Translations under genes and position numbers: made by a program
The notes under the pieces: model-generated
What the model was told of the DNA's origin: nothing
The model's database searches: none
What the model saw: the letters and a program-made list of their open reading frames with translations, nothing else
Assembly (NCBI GenBank): GCA_001778355.1
Contig: MFGS01000178.1
Location: 1 to 5,023 of the forward strand
Reading direction: 5' to 3'
Origin: Candidatus Firestonebacteria bacterium RIFOXYA2_FULL_40_8
GTDB taxonomy: Bacteria; Oederibacteriota; D2-FULL-39-29
Length of the DNA: 5,023 bases
Shown: one piece after another, positions 1 through 5,023 of the stretch
How the letters are laid out: every line of letters begins with the position of its first letter
How positions within the stretch are numbered: the stretch's first letter is position 1

Positions 1-17
1 ATAATATATTTCGTCAT
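1..17 (-). CDS. Possible start of the next gene, cut by the left edge
   Basis: An ATG on the minus strand (bases 15-17) lies 3 bases after the lptD stop and is followed by four complete codons with no stop (M-T-K-Y-I) before the window ends. A GGAGG ribosome binding site sits inside the end of lptD at 35-39. It is 17 bases from this ATG, which is longer than the usual 5 to 10. The tight spacing would fit another gene in the same operon, but five codons cannot identify a product and the ATG may be chance. Confidence 0.3.
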
Positions 18-20
18 AGG

Positions 21-2111
21 TCAGTACTTGTAGACCTCCGGAGAAAGCTTCCTATCAAGCGCGGACTCTTTAAAGGCCCGCAGTTGGAGTGTAAAACCAA
101 CCGAATAATTGTTATTATAACTGGAAATATTTATATCTCCGTACCAGCAATCCGTAATATTCGTAGAGACCGCAATCCGGTGTTCCTTAAATTTAATCAG
201 CGTAGTATCAAACCGCGCCCCATACTCTACCCTGAGATCATCATTCAAATTCATCGCCAGCGAACCTGTAAGGTCCAAAATATCCAACCCGTAAGGTTTA
301 TTGTTTAAATAGTTAATACCAAAAGACGCCTTAGCGCCCGTAGGTTTTCCGATATTCGTAAAAAGATCCGCTGATTTCATCATACCTTCGGCAATACTGT
401 ACTGTAAACTCAAGGAAGCATTAAACTCATCAGAGATAAAAACATTCATATAATTGAGCAGGTTATCAAAGTTCTTTTTTACATCCGCATACGGATTCAG
501 AAAATTATACCCGGTTGTTGTTGTATTCGAAATAAAGGAACCGACTCTGAGATTCATTCTTACGGTTAACCTGTTGTTAAGTACTCCACCGTAATTTCCG
601 GTGAGTTTTTGCGAGTAGTTATGATACAGGTCCGCATCCATATTCATATTCCAGACCGAATGCAGATTGACCGCAAAAGAATAACTTAAATTGTCCAGCG
701 GGCCTATGTAATTATAATCTGGTTTATTCTGGGTAACAGCACTTAAATTGAAAGAAGTGCTTAAAGTATTTGCCTGATCCAGTTTTAAAGTATGCGAAAG
801 CGAAGGACTTAAACCGAGCCGCAGCACATAATATTTAGAAACAGACGCGGCGGCATCCAGCATATAATAACTCAAATTCGCACCCACGTTCCAATAAGCA
901 TTGGTGGTCCCGATAGCCATCGCTGTTGTGCTGAAATTAAGGGTCGGGAGATAAATATTTGCAAGTTGATACTTCCCGTCCTTATACACATCCTGCCGGT
1001 CAACAGCCGTGACTATAGAAAAGAACTGTTCATAATAACTTGCCGCTATATACGACCTGATGTTCCTGGAAATAACCGGGTAATAGTAGGAATAAAAATC
1101 TTTGGTAAGGGCCTCGTCACTCAGAAAATTAAGCCGGCCGACTATACTTAAATTTTTGCCTATTCTGCTGGAATGGTCAAAATCCACTCTGAACCTTTCG
1201 TGCAGGGTTGTCTGATCCAGAATATAATACGCATAAAGATACCCGCCGGTTACTCCGTCTTGAAATCTGTAATTTTGCTGAAGGCCGTAACCTATTCCCA
1301 TTTTCGCCATAAGGTCCAGTAATATTGCGCCGGACATATACTCCGATAACTCATAATTGTACGCAAGTTTAACAAAAGCGCCTTCATTACCAGAAATACC
1401 GGGCGTTATCGAAATAGGACTTTTCGGAGAGGATTTTAAAGATTTCCAGATGTAAGGGAAATAAAATACGGGAATGTCCCCGATGTAAAGAAGTACGTTC
1501 CAGCTTTCTATGACATTATCTATTTCGACATGTATCCTCTGGGAAACCATACGGTAATGCGGATGTTCTTTATCTTTGCAGGTAGTGGCATACCCTTCTA
1601 TTATGGAAGCGTTCTTTTCATCCGGTTTTTCTATAGCCAACCCTTTAAAATACCAGGGCCCGTTCGAGAGTTGTATCTTATCAATATGCCCTGTTTTGCT
1701 TTTCATGTTAAAGGTAACATACTCCCCGAGGATGAGGTTCTCACCTTCCTTAAGAGTAATATTACCTTTGGCTTCTATATCCGAGGATTTAACGTCAAAT
1801 TTCACTTCATCCGCGGTTATCACGGTGGTTTTGTATGTTATTTTTACATTCCCCTTGCCGTTTACAAGCCCCTTCTCTTCATCATACTCCAGATGGTCCG
1901 CAGAACAATCTACCGGGATTTTCTCTTCGGAGGTTATTTCACTTTTTGGAGCGAGGAGAGTTTCGGATGTAACTGCTTTTTTTTCCGCGGAAAGAATTTC
2001 ACTTGTGACTTCCGGCTTGGGTGTAATAATTTCCGCGCCGCAAACCGCTGTTATTCCGCTAAAAAAGAAAACCGCCCAGACCAGCAGGGCGGTTGATTTT
2101 CTACTCAACAT
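21..2111 (-). CDS. lptD: LPS-assembly outer-membrane protein LptD (OstA/Imp)
   Basis: LptD is the outer-membrane beta-barrel that, with the lipoprotein LptE, inserts lipopolysaccharide into the outer leaflet at the end of the Lpt bridge. The 696-residue protein starts with a Sec signal peptide (residues 1 to about 25: K5, hydrophobic 8-23, likely cleavage near G25/A26). A Ser/Thr/Glu-rich linker (about 33-65) follows. Then comes an OstA/LptA-like beta-jellyroll domain (about 66-150), with the typical ADHLEYD, GKGNVKI, ITADEVKFD and AKGNITL pattern. The family motif ATTC (175-178) and the segment IPVFYFPY (213-220) lead into the barrel (about 235-682), which is rich in alternating aromatic strands. 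The last strand ends in Leu-Arg-Ala-Phe and is followed by a short tail. E. coli LptD is 784 residues, so this one is somewhat short but complete. Mature cysteines are C69, C178 and C655. The ATG at 2111 has GGAAGG four bases upstream and follows the kinase stop by 21 bases, which suggests co-transcription. Identification is firm; no LptE is visible in the window. Confidence 0.92.
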   Translation of the reverse strand: MLSRKSTALLVWAVFFFSGITAVCGAEIITPKPEVTSEILSAEKKAVTSETLLAPKSEITSEEKIPVDCSADHLEYDEEKGLVNGKGNVKITYKTTVITADEVKFDVKSSDIEAKGNITLKEGENLILGEYVTFNMKSKTGHIDKIQLSNGPWYFKGLAIEKPDEKNASIIEGYATTCKDKEHPHYRMVSQRIHVEIDNVIESWNVLLYIGDIPVFYFPYIWKSLKSSPKSPISITPGISGNEGAFVKLAYNYELSEYMSGAILLDLMAKMGIGYGLQQNYRFQDGVTGGYLYAYYILDQTTLHERFRVDFDHSSRIGKNLSIVGRLNFLSDEALTKDFYSYYYPVISRNIRSYIAASYYEQFFSIVTAVDRQDVYKDGKYQLANIYLPTLNFSTTAMAIGTTNAYWNVGANLSYYMLDAAASVSKYYVLRLGLSPSLSHTLKLDQANTLSTSFNLSAVTQNKPDYNYIGPLDNLSYSFAVNLHSVWNMNMDADLYHNYSQKLTGNYGGVLNNRLTVRMNLRVGSFISNTTTTGYNFLNPYADVKKNFDNLLNYMNVFISDEFNASLSLQYSIAEGMMKSADLFTNIGKPTGAKASFGINYLNNKPYGLDILDLTGSLAMNLNDDLRVEYGARFDTTLIKFKEHRIAVSTNITDCWYGDINISSYNNNYSVGFTLQLRAFKESALDRKLSPEVYKY

Positions 2112-2132
2112 ATTGCCTTCCGGCTCCCGACA

Positions 2133-3107
2133 TTAAATATGGTTCCAGACAAGAGAACTTGACCCGAGAACACCGGCATCATCCGAAAGCTTGCCGGGAA
2201 CGATCTTTACTCTCTTTCTTAAAAACTTGAACCCGATTTTATTGAATTTTTCTTTAATAGGATTAAAAAGGATATCCCCGGCTTTTGAAACGCCTCCGCC
2301 TATCACAACCATTTCCGGACTTAACGTATTTACAATGCTTATAAGCGCCGTCCCTATCTCCGAGCCAATTTCATTCCACAATGCCTTTGCGTATTTATCT
2401 TTCTGCCTTGCCGCTTTTTCTATGATGATAGGGGTGATTTTTGACAGATCCCCGTTTACAAGTTTTACTATAGAGGATCTTTTCCCGTTTTTAATATCTT
2501 TTCTGGCCCGTTCGGCTATAAAATTAGCTCCGACATAGGGCTCGACACAACCGATACTTCCGCACAGGCAGGGAATTCCTTCTTTTCTGATTATAACATG
2601 CCCGAGCTCTCCCGCCGTTTCAAACGAACCGACGTAAAGCTTGCCGTCGATTATAATACCGCCGCCAAGCCCCGTTCCAAGCGTTATGCAGACCATGTTT
2701 TTTGTGCCTTTACCGGCCCCAAATGTATGTTCGCCCACAGCGTAAGCATTAGCGTCATTTGCAAGATAAGTTTTTAACTTAAACCGCGTTTCCATGTACT
2801 TTTTTATATTCATCCCGTCCATGCCGGGTAAATTAGGCGGTTCACGTACTATTCCCCTTTTATGATCCACAAGACCGGGGGTTCCGATACCTATACCCTT
2901 GATTTCTTTCCTGATTTTCGGGTCTGTTTTTTGCATTAGACAGCTTATTGCCTGCGCAATGCGGCCAAGAACCGCTTTACCGCCAAGATGCGCCATGGTG
3001 GGGAGTTTTTCACGAAGAATTACTTTTCCGGAAGAATTAACGATCCCGGCGGCAATATTAGTGCCGCCGAGATCTACGCCAATCGCATATCCATTTTTTT
3101 TTGACAT
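2133..3107 (-). CDS. ROK-family sugar kinase, probably glucokinase
   Basis: This cytoplasmic kinase most likely phosphorylates glucose or a related hexose with ATP. At 324 residues it has the usual length of stand-alone ROK kinases and no N-terminal helix-turn-helix, so it is an enzyme rather than a NagC/XylR-type repressor. Visible motifs are the phosphate-binding DLGGTN (12-17), EPPNLPG (89-95), LANDANA with the predicted catalytic base D118, GTGLGGG (144-150), E167-x-x-H170, the zinc-site motif CLCGSIGC (C180, C182, C187) followed by E189, and the C-terminal nucleotide-binding GGGVS (270-274). H170 plus the three cysteines form the zinc site known in ROK kinases. All key residues are present. 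The ATG at 3107 lies 12 bases after the stop of the ABC ATPase gene and has only a weak purine-rich site (GAAAGAG) in front. This suggests translational coupling in an operon where imported sugar is then phosphorylated. Substrate cannot be settled from sequence; fructose, mannose or N-acetylglucosamine are alternatives. Confidence 0.9.
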   Translation of the reverse strand: MSKKNGYAIGVDLGGTNIAAGIVNSSGKVILREKLPTMAHLGGKAVLGRIAQAISCLMQKTDPKIRKEIKGIGIGTPGLVDHKRGIVREPPNLPGMDGMNIKKYMETRFKLKTYLANDANAYAVGEHTFGAGKGTKNMVCITLGTGLGGGIIIDGKLYVGSFETAGELGHVIIRKEGIPCLCGSIGCVEPYVGANFIAERARKDIKNGKRSSIVKLVNGDLSKITPIIIEKAARQKDKYAKALWNEIGSEIGTALISIVNTLSPEMVVIGGGVSKAGDILFNPIKEKFNKIGFKFLRKRVKIVPGKLSDDAGVLGSSSLVWNHI

Positions 3108-3119
3108 CTCTTTCTTGCC

Positions 3120-4226
3120 TTAAATTATGGTAGCTTCGGTCTGACTGTCAAAGAAGTGTATTTTTTCCATATTAAACACCACTTCTCCTTTTTCAGAAAC
3201 CTTAAGCTGCTCATGAGAATCAAGCGAGGCAACAAAAGACGACTGCCCTGTGGTCAGGTAAACATAAGCGGCAGCACCTATCGGTTCGATAACATCTACC
3301 ATCGCCGAGATCTTCCAATCCGGATCGGTAAGTTTTGAAATTCTTTTTTCTTCGATATATTCGGGACGGACACCGAGAACTATTTCTTTCCCGTCATATG
3401 CCGCCATCTTTTCCTGCATGCTCTTATCCAGCTTCAGAGTAAAACTTCCTTCTCCGAAGTAAACAGCGCCGTTTTTCTTTTCAATTTTCCCGTTTATGAA
3501 GTTCATCGGAGGAGTTCCGATAAAGCCCGCGACGAATTTATTGGCCGGCTGGTCATAAATGGTCACCGGATCGCCTATCTGCTGGACAAAACCGTCTTTC
3601 ATTACAACGATCCTGTCTCCCATCGTCATAGCTTCCACCTGATCGTGAGTAACATAGATCATGGTCGCCTGGAGCCGGTTATGCAGTTTAATAATCTCAG
3701 TCCTGGTCTGTCCTCTGAGTTTTGCATCAAGGTTGGATAAAGGTTCGTCAAACAAGAATACTTTAGGTTTTCTTACAATGGCCCGGCCTAATGCCACACG
3801 CTGTCTCTGTCCGCCTGAAAGCTGTTTCGGACGTCTTTCAAGAAGTTCCTGAATTCCGAGGATTTCCGCAGCTTCCATAACTCTGCGTTTTATCTCGTCT
3901 TTCGGATATTTTCTGATCTTCAAACCAAACGCCATGTTGTCATACACCGTCATGTGAGGATAAAGAGCGTAGTTCTGAAACACCATCGCCACGTCCCTGT
4001 CCTTCGGCGCTACATCATTGACAACTTTATCGTCAATTAATATTCTTCCCGAAGTGATCTCTTCAAGGCCCGCAATCATCCTCAAAGTCGTTGATTTACC
4101 GCAACCCGAAGGTCCGACAAGAACAACGAACTCCTTGTCGTTGATTTCGAGACTCATCTCTGCAACCGCAGGTTTCGGATTGTTGATGAACCTCTTTTCT
4201 ATCTTTTCCAGAATTACTTTTGCCAT
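3120..4226 (-). CDS. ugpC: Sugar ABC transporter ATP-binding protein, UgpC/MsmX/MalK type
   Basis: This is the ATPase subunit that powers a CUT1-type carbohydrate or glycerol-phosphate importer at the inner face of the cytoplasmic membrane. The 368-residue length is normal for the family. The nucleotide-binding domain (1 to about 235) has Walker A GPSGCGKST (38-46), the Q-loop Gln84, the signature LSGGQ (136-140), Walker B VFLFDEP (156-162) with catalytic E161, the D-loop SNLD and the switch His194. A C-terminal regulatory TOBE region (about 240-360) follows, with the family motif LGVRPEYIE. All catalytic residues are intact. The start at 4226 is chosen because a perfect AAGGAGG lies 7 bases upstream and MAKVILEKI is the family's usual N-terminus; a TTG at 4271 would add 15 residues with no support. 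No permease or binding-protein gene is in the window. It may therefore be a shared ATPase such as MsmX or MsiK, which serve several importers. The symbol reflects family resemblance, not proven substrate. Confidence 0.93.
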   Translation of the reverse strand: MAKVILEKIEKRFINNPKPAVAEMSLEINDKEFVVLVGPSGCGKSTTLRMIAGLEEITSGRILIDDKVVNDVAPKDRDVAMVFQNYALYPHMTVYDNMAFGLKIRKYPKDEIKRRVMEAAEILGIQELLERRPKQLSGGQRQRVALGRAIVRKPKVFLFDEPLSNLDAKLRGQTRTEIIKLHNRLQATMIYVTHDQVEAMTMGDRIVVMKDGFVQQIGDPVTIYDQPANKFVAGFIGTPPMNFINGKIEKKNGAVYFGEGSFTLKLDKSMQEKMAAYDGKEIVLGVRPEYIEEKRISKLTDPDWKISAMVDVIEPIGAAAYVYLTTGQSSFVASLDSHEQLKVSEKGEVVFNMEKIHFFDSQTEATII

Positions 4227-4233
4227 TTTATGG

Positions 4234-4240
4234 CCTCCTT
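4234..4240 (-). promoter_or_regulatory. Strong ribosome binding site of the ABC ATPase gene
   Basis: On the minus strand this reads AAGGAGG, a full match to the anti-Shine-Dalgarno sequence, with 7 bases to the ATG at 4226. It decides the start codon, because the longer in-frame TTG at 4271 would place this site inside the coding region. Confidence 0.85.
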
Positions 4241-4282
4241 TTACCGGACTAAGCGCGTACGCAGAAGCCAAGTAAAAATATT

Positions 4283-4298
4283 TCCGTCAGAAGACGGA
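4283..4298 (-). other. Small hairpin in the predicted leader of the operon
   Basis: TCCGTC and GACGGA form a perfect 6-base-pair stem around a 4-base loop (TTCT on the minus strand). It lies between the predicted promoter and the ribosome binding site. On the minus strand it is followed by AAATATTTTTA, so it could act weakly as an attenuator or simply protect the 5' end of the mRNA. The stem is short and the A/T run is not a clean U-tract, so its function is uncertain. It matches no riboswitch class that I recognise. Confidence 0.4.
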
Positions 4299-4314
4299 TG
4301 AGTATTACGGATAT

Positions 4315-4344
4315 ATAATACCACTAAAAAGACAGGAAAATCAA
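4315..4344 (-). promoter_or_regulatory. Predicted sigma-70-type promoter for the ABC ATPase-kinase-lptD unit
   Basis: On the minus strand TTGATT (4339-4344, four of six matches to TTGACA) is followed after 18 bases by TATTAT (4315-4320, five of six matches to TATAAT). A TGG directly before the -10 gives an extended -10 motif. Transcription would start near 4308, leaving a leader of about 80 bases before the ATG at 4226. The placement fits the only sizeable gap upstream of three tightly spaced genes. AT-rich sequence produces such matches easily, so this remains a prediction. Confidence 0.45.
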
Positions 4345-4370
4345 ATGATAAAAGAGCTTTGAATGGCTTT

Positions 4371-4491
4371 GAAAATAAGACATACGAGAGTAACTACAAT
4401 GTAAGCTGAATTTACGTCAGGAAATGCTCCGACTCACTCTAGTCCGACTTCGGATTTCTCTCATGATTTTTTCCAGAGGATTGTTAGTCAA
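4371..4491 (-). pseudogene. Relic of an IS256/Mutator-family transposase C-terminus, frameshifted
   Basis: Translating the minus strand from 4491 gives L-T-N-N-P-L-E-K-I-M-R-E-I-R-S-R-T-R-V down to 4435. After skipping one base (4434), the next frame gives V-G-A-F-P-D-V-N-S-A-Y-I-V-V-T-L-V from 4433. Joined, this matches the C-terminal signature I know from Mutator/IS256 transposases: TNxLERxxREIRRRTRV, then a hydrophobic pair, then FP-D/N and NSA. The two halves fall in consecutive frames, as expected after a single-base insertion. An in-frame TAG (4492-4494) sits just upstream, and no recognisable transposase lies in the remaining bases up to the DUF1573 stop. The element is therefore a 3' stump that cannot encode an active enzyme. 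Beyond about 4371 the reading frame stays open to a TGA at 4341-4343 but no longer resembles the family, so the downstream limit is soft. No terminal inverted repeat or target duplication could be identified. The catalytic DDE domain residues are mostly lost. The match rests on remembered family patterns, not a search. Confidence 0.78.
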
Positions 4492-4537
4492 CTACCGACA
4501 CTCCAAATATTAATTAAGATGTATTTCTCCTTTTCTT

Positions 4538-5023
4538 TTATTTTGTAACTTTTCCACTCATTTCCAATGTAATTATATGAGCATTAACTTCTTCAGAATA
4601 CATCTTAACATATTCATGTATTTCACCTTCTAGATATTCAGTATTTACACCTACACCTATTTCTATCTCTTTTCCTGGCGCAATAATATCATTATCCATA
4701 GCACCTGATGCATATTTAGAAGAATCAATTCTATCAATCTTTATTGGTTTCGTATCATTATTCTTTACTAAAAATATATGTGTTATTATCTTTCCTTTTT
4801 TCACCACACCAAAATCATATTTATCTTCTTTTATTATTAATTTAAATTCTCTTTTTACATTAACATTGCTAGAAGTTATTTTTTTTAAAGGGAAATATGA
4901 ACCTTCGGGCGTCAAATTAAAATCGACCTTAAATGTTTCGTTTTTTTCATTATTTTCCACTTCTCTTTCTCCGGAATGATCAAGCCATTGCTTCACCTCT
5001 ATGATGTTTTTTTCAATTATTTT
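4538..5023 (-). CDS. DUF1573-domain protein, 5' end outside the window
   Basis: The frame is open from the right edge to the TAA at 4538-4540, giving 161 visible residues. A GTG at 4996 could be read as a start, but the frame continues upstream without a stop and no good ribosome binding site precedes it, so I treat the gene as truncated by the window. Residues about 66-160 of the visible part follow the DUF1573 immunoglobulin-like pattern: KYDFGVVKKG (68-77), FLVKNND (84-90), KPIKIDRID (92-100), IAPGKEIEIGV (114-124), then a final strand LEMSGKV (153-159). Such domains are usually extracytoplasmic beta-sandwiches of unknown function, often repeated in tandem. The Cys-Gly-Cys motif common after the IxxI strand is absent: the equivalent place reads SSKYASG. 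The part before residue 60 is charged and not recognisable. The signal peptide, if any, would lie outside the window. Base composition is far more AT-rich than the operon to its left (12 to 15 G+C per 60 bases in two counted stretches), suggesting different origin. Function unknown. Confidence 0.72.
   Translation of the reverse strand, partial: KIIEKNIIEVKQWLDHSGEREVENNEKNETFKVDFNLTPEGSYFPLKKITSSNVNVKREFKLIIKEDKYDFGVVKKGKIITHIFLVKNNDTKPIKIDRIDSSKYASGAMDNDIIAPGKEIEIGVGVNTEYLEGEIHEYVKMYSEEVNAHIITLEMSGKVTK

Noticed and set aside
2037..2048. Possible lipobox around C24 of LptD, making it a lipoprotein.
   Set aside because: The residues before the cysteine are Thr-Ala-Val, not the Leu-x-Gly/Ala/Ser pattern, and LptD is an integral barrel with an ordinary signal peptide.
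1530..2136. Two overlapping plus-strand open frames of about 186-188 codons opposite the start of lptD.
   Set aside because: They match no family I know and lie wholly opposite the well-supported signal peptide and jellyroll region of LptD, with only a short overhang past its start.
4227..4271. Fifteen-residue N-terminal extension of the ABC ATPase from a TTG start.
   Set aside because: The full AAGGAGG site lies inside this extension, 7 bases before the ATG at 4226, and the family normally begins at that methionine.
4428..4449. Direct repeat TCCGACT (4428-4434 and 4443-4449) as an operator or target-site duplication.
   Set aside because: Both copies lie inside the transposase relic within its Arg-rich conserved segment and do not flank anything, so chance or codon similarity explains them.
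4441..4456. Hairpin TCCG-ACTT-CGGA as a terminator for the DUF1573 gene.
   Set aside because: The stem has only four good pairs plus weak flanking ones, lacks a U-run in the minus-strand direction, and is explained by the transposase coding relic.
4538..4996. Complete 152-residue DUF1573 gene starting at a GTG.
   Set aside because: The frame stays open to the right edge, no convincing ribosome binding site precedes the GTG, and the residues before the domain look like the inside of a longer protein.
1..5023. tRNA, rRNA, CRISPR array or defence-type cassette.
   Set aside because: No cloverleaf, rRNA signature, regularly spaced repeats or defence-family motifs were seen on either strand.

Overview
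The window is a stretch of chromosome in which every gene I can support is read on the minus strand. LptD, the outer-membrane component of lipopolysaccharide transport, shows that the host is a diderm bacterium that makes LPS. The remaining genes are a sugar-importer ATPase of the UgpC/MsmX type, a ROK-family sugar kinase and a DUF1573 protein. These families are too widespread to name a phylum. The moderate G+C of the main genes and the divergent LptD barrel would fit an uncultured diderm lineage, but that is only a guess.

Read in the direction of transcription (high to low coordinates), the window opens with the C-terminal part of an AT-rich DUF1573 gene that runs off the right edge (4538-5023). 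Next come 311 bases without an intact gene (4227-4537). This gap is not empty. It holds a decayed fragment of an IS256/Mutator-type transposase C-terminus (about 4371-4491, with one frameshift), followed by a plausible extended -10 promoter, a small leader hairpin and a strong ribosome binding site.

The rest is a compact unit: ABC ATPase (3120-4226), 12 bases, ROK kinase (2133-3107), 21 bases, LptD (21-2111). The first two suit sugar uptake followed by phosphorylation. LptD handles the outer-membrane end of LPS export and has no obvious biochemical link to them beyond shared transcription. A further gene may begin at base 17, just after the lptD stop, and run off the left edge.

I found no new defence or metabolic system. 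The points most worth a second look are the transposase relic, the sharp composition change on its far side, the possibility that the operon promoter lies in or beside insertion-sequence debris, and the three-cysteine pattern of LptD.
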